This document shows, one piece after another, positions 44,959-53,235 of a stretch of 64,000 nt of DNA (the first letter of the stretch is position 1; every line of letters starts with the position of its first letter). The stretch is from JBDSGC01 sp046594105 (GTDB taxonomy: Bacteria; Acidobacteriota; Thermoanaerobaculia; Gp7-AA8). The stretch spans positions 1 to 64,000 of the forward strand of contig JBKJQB010000195.1 of assembly GCA_046594105.1 (NCBI GenBank), in the 5' to 3' direction. The notes under the pieces were generated by a model. It had not been told where the DNA came from. It ran no database searches and saw only the letters and a list, made by a program, of their open reading frames with translations. The position numbers and the translations under genes were made by a program.

Positions 44959-44977
44959 AAGAAAATGTGGAAGCAGG

Positions 44978-45862
44978 TTACGGAGTGGCCAGACTGGCTA
45001 CCTGACCCTCGAGGCGGCTCCCGAGGTCGTTGCGGAACGTGTTCACGCGCTGCACGTAATTGCGCGTCTCCTGGAACGGCGGGATTCCGTGGAAGCGGCG
45101 AACGTTGCCTTCCCCGGCGTTGTACGCGGCGATCACCTTCTGTTGATCGCCGTCAAAGCGGTCGGTGAGGTACCGCAAGTACTTGGCCCCCGCGGTGATG
45201 TTCTGCACCGGGTTGGTCAGGTCCTTCGCGCCCATCCAGCGTCCCGTCTTCGGAACGAGCTGCATCAAGCCGATCGCGCCGGCGTGCGAACGCGCGGTGG
45301 GAACGAACTTCGACTCCGTGTGGACGACTGCGGCGACCAGCTCGGGCGAGATGTCGTTCCTTCTGGCCTCGTTGTAGATGATCGAGCCGAAGGGGACCTC
45401 TCTCTGGAAGAAGCGTTCGCGGACGGTCTCCGAGGCGCTGGCCATCATCTGCGGAGCCTGCACGGCCTTTTCCAGCGCCGGGCTGGCAACCGTTTTGGCA
45501 ACGTCGTGCACCGCACCGGTGACACCGCCGGCAACCTGCGCGGCAATCTGTCCGGCGATCCTGAGGTCGCGGGCGATCACGGTTCCGGTCTGACGGTCTT
45601 CGGTGTCCCGAGGTTGCTCGGAGACCCCGCGCTGGCGGGAGGCCTTGGGGTCGCCGACGCTCTGGAGGAGGTTGCCCACCTTCATCGGGATTCCGACGCC
45701 GCCGAGGGCGAGTGAGGCGCCGAGCGCCCAGGTCGCGTACTTTTTGCGCAGGGAGCTGGGAAGCCTTCCCTGAACTTTCTGCACTTCCTGACGAAGCTGC
45801 GACCGATCGTATCCATCAAGGAATCGTTCCTGAAACGGCCTGCTGGTTTTGATCTCGTTCAT
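44978..45862 (-). CDS. Lytic transglycosylase (SLT domain)
   Basis: The 294-residue protein has a C-terminal SLT (GH23-type) domain. The catalytic Glu is in VVHTESKFVPTARSHAGAIGLMQLVP (about residue 184), followed by NPVQNITAGAKYLRYL and IAAYNAGEGNV. The N-terminal about 45 residues are charged and precede one hydrophobic segment (TWALGASLALGGVGIPM), so it is an inner-membrane-anchored enzyme cleaving glycan strands. A helical spacer (about 95-150) lies between. The ATG at 45862 has AGGGGG upstream. It is divergent from the RlpA-like gene, another wall-acting protein. Confidence 0.9.
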   Translation of the reverse strand: MNEIKTSRPFQERFLDGYDRSQLRQEVQKVQGRLPSSLRKKYATWALGASLALGGVGIPMKVGNLLQSVGDPKASRQRGVSEQPRDTEDRQTGTVIARDLRIAGQIAAQVAGGVTGAVHDVAKTVASPALEKAVQAPQMMASASETVRERFFQREVPFGSIIYNEARRNDISPELVAAVVHTESKFVPTARSHAGAIGLMQLVPKTGRWMGAKDLTNPVQNITAGAKYLRYLTDRFDGDQQKVIAAYNAGEGNVRRFHGIPPFQETRNYVQRVNTFRNDLGSRLEGQVASLATP

Positions 45863-46023
45863 GAGTACCCCCTGAGACAGGTAACGCCTGTTATTTTGCA
45901 AACGAGGAACCAACATTCGTGTCTTCCAAGCTATTGATGGGCAATGATTTAATGCCATGTCCACAACCGCTGTAGATTGGGCACTTTGGCCCCCCGGGCG
46001 AATTGTGCTTAGATGCCCGGACG

Positions 46024-46626
46024 ATGCGTCTGACGAGGCAGCGGATGGTCGGGATGGCCTTCGCGGGGGTTGTTGTGCTCGCCTCGGATGCCCGGGCCCA
46101 GAACTACCTCTGTGAGGACCAGATCAAGCTCGACGAAGCGACCATGGCCTGCTTCCAGTTCGGTCCGGAGCAGCCCTCCGGCCTTCCTCTTCCGGAGCGG
46201 AGTTCCTACGAAATCCGGCTCTTTCGCTATGCCCAGGTCGCGTCACGGCACCGGTTGGCCGGACTGGCCAGCTTCTACTCCACTTCTCTGGACGGAACAC
46301 TCACCGCGAACGGGGAAATCTATCGGAATCGCCGCGTGTCGGCCGCTCACCTGACGCTCCCGCTCGGCTGCTGGGTGGAGATCCGGTCGCGGGCCACTGG
46401 CCGGAAGATGCACGTGCGAGTCAACGACCGCGGCCCCTACGTCAACAAATTTGCCATCGATCTCTCGCAGGCAGCGGCAAAGTATCTGGGGGTAGATTTC
46501 TCCGAGGATCGATGGGTGAGCATCCGCATCATCGCCCTGCCGGGTGAGGAGCCACTCCCTCAGGAAGTGATCGACGGGCCGCGCTTCAGCATTGGCGAAG
46601 AGGGCGAATCGCTGCTCTCACATTGA
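46024..46626 (+). CDS. RlpA-like double-psi beta-barrel protein
   Basis: The 200-residue protein has a cleavable signal peptide (MAFAGVVVLASDARAQ) and a C-terminal RlpA domain. LAGLASFYSTSLDGTLTANGEIY, LPLGCWVEIRS and VRVNDRGPYVNKFAIDLSQAAAKYLG are the family signatures, including the Asp of the catalytic-like NDRGP. RlpA proteins cut or bind denuded peptidoglycan at division sites. There is no lipobox and no SPOR domain. An in-frame GTG at 46003 is a possible but less likely start. Confidence 0.88.
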   Translation: MRLTRQRMVGMAFAGVVVLASDARAQNYLCEDQIKLDEATMACFQFGPEQPSGLPLPERSSYEIRLFRYAQVASRHRLAGLASFYSTSLDGTLTANGEIYRNRRVSAAHLTLPLGCWVEIRSRATGRKMHVRVNDRGPYVNKFAIDLSQAAAKYLGVDFSEDRWVSIRIIALPGEEPLPQEVIDGPRFSIGEEGESLLSH

Positions 46627-46668
46627 ACGGTGCACCTTTCGGAACGCCGGTGCTGTTCGGCGAGATCC

Positions 46669-46717
46669 CGCCGGCAAGATGCCGGCGGACCGGCCGGCAG
46701 GGATGCCGGCGCTCCGA
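46669..46717. repeat. Family C repeat
   Basis: A core GATGCCGGCGGACCGGCCGG with flanks matches the unit at 24463-24523 closely. It lies between the convergent RlpA-like and histidine-kinase genes and contains hairpins but no T-run. Confidence 0.75.
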
Positions 46718-46764
46718 AAGTCGGGACGGCTCCGGCGTGGTTGGCGCAGCGGTCGAGGCACGTC

Positions 46765-47532
46765 TCAGCGAGGGATGGTGAGGCAGAAGGTGCTGCCCTG
46801 TTCCAGTGCGGTGTCGACGCTGACGGATCCACCGTACCCCTCGACGATCCGTTTCGCCAGGTAGAGGCCGTAGCCGGGGCCTCCTCCGCGCGACTTGTCG
46901 AGTTTCAGCCCCAGCTCGAAGATCTGTGCGACGTAGCGAGGATCGATGCCGATGCCGTTATCGCGCACGCAGAATTTAAAGCCCTTCTCCACCCCGGTGC
47001 AGGTGATGACGATGGATCGTTCATTCTTCGGCCGGTCGTTGAAGAACAATGCGTTGCCGATCAATGCTCCGATGGCTTCGCGCATTTTCTCGGGGTCCAC
47101 GTCCACGGTGGGCAGGTCGGAAGCGACTTCGACCCGCACCGCGCCCTCGCCGAGGAGGGAGTTGTACTTGAGCAGCACCTCTTCCACGAGTTCTCGAAGC
47201 GGCGTGGGGCGCTTCACGCTGGGGCGCGACAGGAGTTTGACGATATGGGACATTTCGTCGAGGACCTTCTTCATCTGCCCTGCGCTCGACCGGACCCGCC
47301 GCAGAAAGTCCTGCCCCTCTTCGTCCAGACGATCGTTGTAATCGGCCAGAAGCAGCTCGCTGAATCCGTCGATGGAGAAGATCGGCGACTTGAGGTCGTG
47401 AGACAGAACGCTGAACAGCTTCGTCAGTTCCTGCGTCGACAGCGTCTCTCCGACTTCCGGCTGCGCGTTGGGTACTTCGATGGCGTCCTCCGTACTGAAA
47501 ATCACTCCGCGTTGACCACGAGCTTCCTGCAT
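46765..47532 (-). CDS. Soluble histidine kinase
   Basis: The 255-residue protein has a HisKA dimerisation domain with the phospho-acceptor in LSHDLKSPI (about residue 45) and an HATPase_c domain. The N-box is GALIGNALFFN, G1 is DNGIGID and G2 is GPGYGLYLAKRIVEGYGG. There is no transmembrane segment or recognisable sensor domain, only about 30 residues before HisKA. Input must therefore come from a partner. No response regulator is adjacent. It is last in the run flippase-sucC-sucD-S51-kinase. Confidence 0.9.
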   Translation of the reverse strand: MQEARGQRGVIFSTEDAIEVPNAQPEVGETLSTQELTKLFSVLSHDLKSPIFSIDGFSELLLADYNDRLDEEGQDFLRRVRSSAGQMKKVLDEMSHIVKLLSRPSVKRPTPLRELVEEVLLKYNSLLGEGAVRVEVASDLPTVDVDPEKMREAIGALIGNALFFNDRPKNERSIVITCTGVEKGFKFCVRDNGIGIDPRYVAQIFELGLKLDKSRGGGPGYGLYLAKRIVEGYGGSVSVDTALEQGSTFCLTIPR

Positions 47533-47571
47533 CTTACAGGCCCGCGTGAGCTCGTCTGGACGGGGGAGCGG

Positions 47572-48264
47572 TCAGGTGGAGGTGGTCTCTCCCGCCTTCC
47601 TGCGAAAGGCGGCGACGTTCCCCGCGCCGAGGATGACCGTTGCGCCGTCGGCACCGATTGCCAGAGCCGAGCTGCGGGGAATGCCCAGACCCAGACGAAC
47701 CTCAGGAAGCGACATCAGCCTGCGCAGCATGGTGTCCTGCTGCGGGTCGAACAGCGTCTCGATGACGGTTTCTTCGAGCCATCCCAGCGCCGGCAGGGTG
47801 CTCGCTCCGCGCGGATCGCGAGCGACGGTGCCGAAGCAGGAGGCCGCGGCGCCGATGGCGGCGATGACGGTTCCCGCAGCAGCCGCCTCGCGCATGGCCA
47901 GTTCCGCCGGGGTGTCTCGCAGCGGTTCGAGGAGCTGGCTGGCCAGCCCGCCGCCGAGATAGATCATCCCCGCCGAACGAAGGAGCGTTGCATTCTTGCC
48001 CCGCCGCCCGTCGCGGCCGCGATAGATCGGAACGTTGATGGTGTTGACCGTGGGATCGATGGAAGTGAAGTATTTTCCTAGATGCACGGCGTACTCTGCG
48101 GAGCCGGAAGCGGCGGGGATGAAGGCGATGGTGCGCCGGTCGGCGGGCATGCTGCGGAGCAGAAACTCGTCGATCTCACGGGTCTCGCCAAAGGAAAACT
48201 CCCCCCCGCCGATCAGCACCAGATGGTGGAAGGGCGTCGCCGGCGGAACGGTCAGATTCTGCAT
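47572..48264 (-). CDS. S51/cyanophycinase-like protein lacking the catalytic serine
   Basis: The 230-residue protein has the class I glutamine-amidotransferase-like fold of cyanophycinase/PepE. IGGGEFSFGE, IAFIPAAS, IYLGGGLASQLLEPLRDTP and a VIAAIGAAASCFG elbow align well. Where active enzymes have GTSAG, this has AIGAAA, so the nucleophile position (residue 138) is Gly; Ser142 is four residues later. It may be inactive, a binding protein, or use Ser142. ATG 48264 has GGGAGG just before it. It sits 31 bases after sucD. Confidence 0.82.
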   Translation of the reverse strand: MQNLTVPPATPFHHLVLIGGGEFSFGETREIDEFLLRSMPADRRTIAFIPAASGSAEYAVHLGKYFTSIDPTVNTINVPIYRGRDGRRGKNATLLRSAGMIYLGGGLASQLLEPLRDTPAELAMREAAAAGTVIAAIGAAASCFGTVARDPRGASTLPALGWLEETVIETLFDPQQDTMLRRLMSLPEVRLGLGIPRSSALAIGADGATVILGAGNVAAFRRKAGETTST

Positions 48265-48295
48265 TGGCCTCCCCATCGCGGTGCGCGACGCTGAT

Positions 48296-49198
48296 TCAGC
48301 GCTTCCAGACTTGTTCGATCTTCGCGCCCATCTCGCTGGGCGCTTCGACCACGTGAATGCCGGCTTGCTGCAACGCCGCCATCTTTTCCGCAGCCGTGCC
48401 CTTGCCGCCGCTGATGATGGCACCGGCGTGTCCCATGCGGCGGCCGGGAGGGGCAGTCTGACCGGCGATGAAGGCAACCACCGGCTTGTGGACGTTCTCG
48501 TTCACGTAGGCCGCAGCTTCTTCCTCGGCGCTGCCGCCGATCTCACCGATCATGATGATGGCCTGCGTCTCCGGATCGCTTTCGAACGCGGCCAGGCAGT
48601 CGATGAAGTTCGTGCCGGGAAGCGGGTCCCCGCCGATTCCCACGGCGGTGGACTGGCCGATGCCGCGCGAGGAGAGCTGGCCGACTGCTTCGTAAGTCAG
48701 CGTTCCGGAGCGCGACACGATTCCGATGGGACCGGCCTTGTGAATGTGGCCGGGCATGATGCCGATCTTCGCCTGGCCTGGCGTGATGATGCCGGGGCAA
48801 TTCGGTCCGATCAGGCGCGAGGGCATTCCCCCGGCCATGAGGTGGCGGGCGTTGGATTTCCGCAGGAAGTCATGAGCCCGGAGCATGTCGTTGACCGGGA
48901 TGCCTTCAGTGATGCAGATGATCAGCTCAATGCCGGCGTCGGCCGATTCCATGATGGCGTCGGCCGCGAACGGCGGCGGCACGAAGATCAGCGAGCAGGT
49001 GGCGCCCTCTTTCTCGCGCGCTTCCACCACGCTGTCGAAAACAGGGAAGCGCTCGTGCGTCGTTCCGCCCTTGCCGGGAGTGACTCCGCCGACGACCTGG
49101 GTGCCGTAGTCGCGGCACTGGATGGCGTGGAAGCTTCCTTCTCGCCCGGTGATCCCCTGAACGATCACTCGGGTGTTCTTGTCTGCCCAGATGGCCAT
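48296..49198 (-). CDS. sucD: Succinate-CoA ligase subunit alpha
   Basis: The 300-residue alpha subunit binds CoA and carries the phosphohistidine. VIVQGITGREGSFH is the N-terminal CoA-binding loop, GPNCPGIITPG lies at about 125-135, IGEIGGSAEEEAA follows, and the active-site His is in RRMGHAGAII (about residue 252). It pairs with sucC 37 bases upstream to interconvert succinyl-CoA and succinate with ADP or GDP. Succinyl-CoA is also the DapD co-substrate. Confidence 0.97.
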   Translation of the reverse strand: MAIWADKNTRVIVQGITGREGSFHAIQCRDYGTQVVGGVTPGKGGTTHERFPVFDSVVEAREKEGATCSLIFVPPPFAADAIMESADAGIELIICITEGIPVNDMLRAHDFLRKSNARHLMAGGMPSRLIGPNCPGIITPGQAKIGIMPGHIHKAGPIGIVSRSGTLTYEAVGQLSSRGIGQSTAVGIGGDPLPGTNFIDCLAAFESDPETQAIIMIGEIGGSAEEEAAAYVNENVHKPVVAFIAGQTAPPGRRMGHAGAIISGGKGTAAEKMAALQQAGIHVVEAPSEMGAKIEQVWKR

Positions 49199-49235
49199 GA
49201 ATGTTCCTTTGTCGACTCGACGGTCCTGGAGCGTG

Positions 49236-50411
49236 TCAGGCGCGCGCGGTGTGTTCTCTGGCGGCGGCGACGACCTTCTGCGCGGCGTCCCACATCCCAT
49301 CCGCGGTGATGAGAGGAAGTCCCGAATCAGCGAGGATCTTCTTTCCCAGCTCGACGTTGGTGCCTTCCAGGCGGACCACCACCGGCACCGGCAGCCCCAC
49401 TTCGCGCGCCGCGCTGACCACGCCCTCGGCGATGCGATCGCCCCGCATGATTCCGCCGAAGATGTTGATCAGGATGGCCTTGACGTTCGGGTCGCTGAGG
49501 ATGATCCGGAACGCGTTCTTCACCTGCTCGGCGCTCGCGCCACCGCCGACATCGAGGAAGTTGGCTGGTTGTCCGCCGGCCAATTTGATGATGTCCATGG
49601 TGGACATGGCCAGCCCGGCGCCGTTGACCATGCAGCCGACGTTGCCATCGAGCTTGATGTAGTTCAGGCCGAACTTCGAGGCCTCCACTTCCAGCGGATC
49701 CTCTTCGTTGAGGTCGCGCATGGCCACGATGTCCTTGTGGCGGAACAGCGCGTTGTCGTCGAAGCTCATTTTGCAATCGAGCGCGAGGACCTCGCCTTCC
49801 TTGGTCACCAGCAGCGGATTGATCTCCAGCAGCGCCGCGTCGGTCTCGATGTAGGCGCGCATCAACTTCTGCACGAAGTCGACGCACTTTTTATAGGCGT
49901 CGCCTTCCAGTCCCAGCGCCTGGGCCACGGCCCGTGCCTGGAAGGGGAAGGCGCCGGCCACTCCATCGATGGATTCGCGGTGGATGGCCTGAGGATCGCG
50001 CTCAGCGACTTCCTCGATCTCCATCCCACCCTGTTTCGAAGCCATGATCACCGGCATTCCGATGCGGCGGTCCAGGGTGATGCCGAGATAGAGCTCCCGA
50101 TCGATGTTCAATGCTTCTTCAATCAGAACGGTCCGGACCAGCTGTCCTTCCGGGCCGGTCTGGTGCGTGATCAGGTTCATCCCGATGATTTTTTTCGCCA
50201 GCGCAGCCGCTTCGTCGGGATCCTTGGCCAGCTTGACGCCGCCACCTTTGCCGCGGCCGCCAGCATGGATCTGCGCTTTGACCACCACCCGTCCGCCGAG
50301 CTCTTTGGCCGCCTTGCGCGCATCCTCCGGGTTGTCGACCACGATGCCGCGAGGCGTGGGGACGCCGTAGCGGCGGAGGAGTTCCTTGGCCTGATATTCA
50401 TGGACTTTCAT
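49236..50411 (-). CDS. sucC: Succinate-CoA ligase subunit beta
   Basis: The 391-residue beta subunit has an ATP-grasp domain, as seen in MKVHEYQAKELLRRYGVPTPRG, KAQIHAGGRGKGGGVKLA and the C-terminal INIFGGIMRGDRIAEGVV. GCMVNGAGLAMSTMDIIKLAGG is also family-specific. It is probably co-transcribed with sucD and starts 27 bases after the flippase stop. Confidence 0.97.
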   Translation of the reverse strand: MKVHEYQAKELLRRYGVPTPRGIVVDNPEDARKAAKELGGRVVVKAQIHAGGRGKGGGVKLAKDPDEAAALAKKIIGMNLITHQTGPEGQLVRTVLIEEALNIDRELYLGITLDRRIGMPVIMASKQGGMEIEEVAERDPQAIHRESIDGVAGAFPFQARAVAQALGLEGDAYKKCVDFVQKLMRAYIETDAALLEINPLLVTKEGEVLALDCKMSFDDNALFRHKDIVAMRDLNEEDPLEVEASKFGLNYIKLDGNVGCMVNGAGLAMSTMDIIKLAGGQPANFLDVGGGASAEQVKNAFRIILSDPNVKAILINIFGGIMRGDRIAEGVVSAAREVGLPVPVVVRLEGTNVELGKKILADSGLPLITADGMWDAAQKVVAAAREHTARA

Positions 50412-50438
50412 GCGCGCGGGTTTGTATCACAACCAGGC

Positions 50439-52055
50439 TCACGATCCCTTTCGCTGGTCTCTGGCGTGCTCGACCGGCTCCGCATCGGGATCGACATCGC
50501 TTTCCAGCATGGAACCGAATCCGGCTGGCGCCACCGATCGAACAAACTTGCGAAGGACGCGCTTTTCGCCGGCGGTGAAGAAGTTGATCAGAAAGAGCGA
50601 TGCGATCGCGCCGCAGAAGATGGAGGCGCGCGCTGCGGCCAGGGCCGGGCCGCCCTGCAGGATGTGCCCGAGCGTGAGGATCCGCTCCGCGCCGTACCCC
50701 ACGCCTACGATCCCGGCCACCGTTCCGACCCGCGTCCAGTCGTAGGGAATCGGATACACCTTCTGCGCCTGCACGTACAGCGAGCCAGCCATGGCCATGT
50801 ACGCGAACAGCGTGGCCAGCGCAGCGCCCATGATCCCCATCCGCGGGATCAGAACGATGTTGGAGACGATGTTCACCAGCGCGCCCAGACCGGTGATGAA
50901 GGGCAGCACCTTGTTGTGCTCCTTGATGTAGATCCCGGCGATGAAATTCGTGTACATCCCCTGAAAGATGTACGCAAACAGCACGACCGGAATGATCGAC
51001 ATCCCGGTCAGATACTCCGGCTTGAGCAGGCGGCGGCCGTGGTAGATCGGCGTGGAAACCAGATACGGGAGCGCGAACGAGAGTCCGAGAAATGCCGTCA
51101 GCGCGATCATCATGAAGTAGGTGAACACGCGCGAGAAGAGATGCCGGGCGCGGGTGTCGTCCGTCTTGGCCTGCCGGAGGAAGAAGGGCCGCCAGGCGTA
51201 TTCGAACAGCGAGACAAACACCATCATCACGAACCCCAGCCGGTAGTTGGCCTGATAGATCCCCAGAACGGCAAGGCCGAGGATGTTCTGGACCAGGGGC
51301 CGGTCGATGACCTGCACCATCATTGCGCTCAGGTTGGCGGGGACGTTGGTCAGTCCGAACGGAACCAGCTTGCGCAGGACCTCGCGGTTCAGGCGCGGCC
51401 GGAAGTGCCGGGCGATGGTCGGAATCAGCATCGCCAGCGTGAAGGCGGAAGCGAACAGGTTGGCTCGGAAGATTCCGGCCACACCCCAGTGAAATCCGAG
51501 GATGAAGACGAAGTTCAGGACCAGGGTGACCAGAATGTTGAGCAGCTTCAGAGTGGCGAAGAACTTGGCCTTCCGCTCCAGCCGCAACAATGCAAACGGA
51601 ATCGCTGCCAGGCTGTCGAACAGGACGATCCAGGCGCCGTAGCGCAGAATCGAAATCAGCATCGGCAGCATGGCAGTGATGTCGGCGTGAGGATCGTGGA
51701 AGATCGGCCCGGCCAGCATCGGAGCGGCGAGAATCACCCCCAGGGAAAGGAGGCCGCCAAAGATCAGGATGGCCAGGAAGGGGGCGCTGAACAGGTCGCC
51801 CTCTTCCGTTGCGCTTCGTTTCTCCTGGTCACCCTTGGAGGCGTAGCGAAAGTAGGCCGACTCCAGCCCCAGGGTGTAGACGATCATGAAGAAACTGAGG
51901 TAGGTGTAGAGCGACGTGGAGATGCCGTACTCCGCTGCATTGCGGAGCACGTTGACGTAGAACGGGACGAGAAGAAAATTCAGGAATCTCCCGATCACGG
52001 TGCTGGCGCCGTAGATCAAGGTGTCCTGGGAAAGGCTTTTGAGCTGTTCGCGCAT
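50439..52055 (-). CDS. Polysaccharide/lipid-linked oligosaccharide flippase (MOP superfamily)
   Basis: This 538-residue integral membrane protein has about 14 hydrophobic helices. TLIYGASTVIGRFLNFLLVPFYVNVL at the N-terminus, YFRYASKG, ANLSAMMVQVIDRPLV and GIYQANYRLGFVMMVF match the RfbX/Wzx-type MOP exporters. The last about 40 residues are a soluble acidic tail. No glycan cluster is adjacent, so it may be a lone wall or lipopolysaccharide exporter. Its ATG (52055) shares two bases with the rlmD ATG on the other strand. Confidence 0.88.
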   Translation of the reverse strand: MREQLKSLSQDTLIYGASTVIGRFLNFLLVPFYVNVLRNAAEYGISTSLYTYLSFFMIVYTLGLESAYFRYASKGDQEKRSATEEGDLFSAPFLAILIFGGLLSLGVILAAPMLAGPIFHDPHADITAMLPMLISILRYGAWIVLFDSLAAIPFALLRLERKAKFFATLKLLNILVTLVLNFVFILGFHWGVAGIFRANLFASAFTLAMLIPTIARHFRPRLNREVLRKLVPFGLTNVPANLSAMMVQVIDRPLVQNILGLAVLGIYQANYRLGFVMMVFVSLFEYAWRPFFLRQAKTDDTRARHLFSRVFTYFMMIALTAFLGLSFALPYLVSTPIYHGRRLLKPEYLTGMSIIPVVLFAYIFQGMYTNFIAGIYIKEHNKVLPFITGLGALVNIVSNIVLIPRMGIMGAALATLFAYMAMAGSLYVQAQKVYPIPYDWTRVGTVAGIVGVGYGAERILTLGHILQGGPALAAARASIFCGAIASLFLINFFTAGEKRVLRKFVRSVAPAGFGSMLESDVDPDAEPVEHARDQRKGS

Positions 52056-53235
52056 GAATATCGGGGATCACATCACAATCGAGGCCATCGAGCTCGTGGC
52101 GGGCGGTTCGGCCCTGGCCCGGGTGGAAGGTCTGCCGGTCTTTGCCGACAGTCTCTTCCCGGGCGATGTGGCCGTTGCCCGTGTGGTGACGGTCAAGAAA
52201 GGCTTCGCCCGGGCGGAGGTGGTGAACCTGGTTCGGCCGTCACCGTTGCGGCGTGCCCGACCTTGTCCCGTGGCTGCCGAGTGTGGCGGCTGTGACTGGA
52301 CCGCCCTTCGCCTGGACGCGCAACTGGTGGCCAAACGTCGCATCCTCGAAGAATCGCTGCGCCGGGTCGGCAAGATCGATCGCGCGCAGCTCCCACCCAT
52401 CACCATCCATCCTTCACCGCTGAATTACCGGATGCGTTCCAGGCTTCATCGCGATGGCCACGCCGTCGGTTTTTATGCGATGGGCTCCAACGACGTCGTG
52501 CCGCTGTCCAGCGAGTGCGAAGTGGTGGGACTGGAGACCGCGCGACGTTTCGGACATGCCGCGGAAGAAGGACACCACACGCCGAAAGGGCGGCCAGGAC
52601 CTTCGCGGGAAGTCGCCGATAGCGTGGCCGAAGAAGGGCCGGGACTGGAAGTGTGGGAGCTGGACGGAAATCTGATGGAGTCCGGCGAGCTGGAGCTCCG
52701 TGTCGAAGGATTCACCTATCACCTTTCCACCGATTCCTTCTTTCAGGTGAATCGGCACCTGCTGTCTACGATGTTGCGGCTGGTCGGCGGACTGGCTGAC
52801 CTGGTAAAGGCGTGCGAGCGCGCCCTCGATCTGTACGGAGGGGTGGGATTTTTCGCCCTTCCCCTGGCGCAACGCTTCGAGCACGTCATCACGGTGGAGG
52901 GTTCGCCCTCCTCGCACCGAAACGCGTTGAGAAATGCGCCGCCGAATGTCCAGCCGGTCCATCAGGCGGTGGAGCGCTACGTAGCCCGGATGCCGCCCGC
53001 GAATCTGATTTTCCTCGATCCGCCGCGCGCCGGTGCCCGCCCCGAAGTGATCGATGCAATCGCCGCTTCTGGTGCCGAAGCGATTGGCTATCTCTCGTGC
53101 GATCCGGTAACCTTTTCGCGCGACGCGGGCCGGCTGACCGCTGCGGGGTGGCGCATCGCGTCGCTCGACCTGCTCGACCTCTTCCCCAACACCCATCACG
53201 TGGAGACCCTCGCTTCGCTGGAGCGTGCGCGATGA
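52054..53235 (+). CDS. 23S rRNA (uracil-5-)-methyltransferase (RlmD/RumA-like)
   Basis: The 393-residue SAM-dependent enzyme has an N-terminal TRAM domain (about 1-60). The four Fe-S cysteines are Cys71, Cys77, Cys80 (CPVAAECGGC) and Cys155. The methyltransferase domain has the SAM loop LDLYGGVGFFALPLA, FLDPPRAGA, the nucleophile YLSCDP and a C-terminal HHVETL. The ATG at 52054 overlaps the divergent flippase ATG, so its promoter must lie inside the flippase gene. It overlaps comEC by 11 bases. RlmC, RlmD and TrmA types are hard to separate. Confidence 0.9.
   Translation: MNIGDHITIEAIELVAGGSALARVEGLPVFADSLFPGDVAVARVVTVKKGFARAEVVNLVRPSPLRRARPCPVAAECGGCDWTALRLDAQLVAKRRILEESLRRVGKIDRAQLPPITIHPSPLNYRMRSRLHRDGHAVGFYAMGSNDVVPLSSECEVVGLETARRFGHAAEEGHHTPKGRPGPSREVADSVAEEGPGLEVWELDGNLMESGELELRVEGFTYHLSTDSFFQVNRHLLSTMLRLVGGLADLVKACERALDLYGGVGFFALPLAQRFEHVITVEGSPSSHRNALRNAPPNVQPVHQAVERYVARMPPANLIFLDPPRAGARPEVIDAIAASGAEAIGYLSCDPVTFSRDAGRLTAAGWRIASLDLLDLFPNTHHVETLASLERAR

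Noticed and set aside
44787..44977. Possible tRNA or small RNA in the convergent gap
   Set aside because: No cloverleaf pairing or T-loop consensus could be found; only the 11-bp hairpin is clear.
45863..46023. c-di-AMP or other riboswitch between the lytic transglycosylase and RlpA-like genes
   Set aside because: The context is suggestive, but I could not find the conserved ydaO-type sequence blocks on either strand; only a 5-bp ACAGG/CCTGT dyad is visible before the transglycosylase ribosome-binding site.
49173..52295. A plus-strand open frame of about 1040 codons opposite sucCD and the flippase
   Set aside because: The product is a shadow rich in Arg, Gln, His and Asp of strongly supported minus-strand genes; it has no start signal and no family resemblance.
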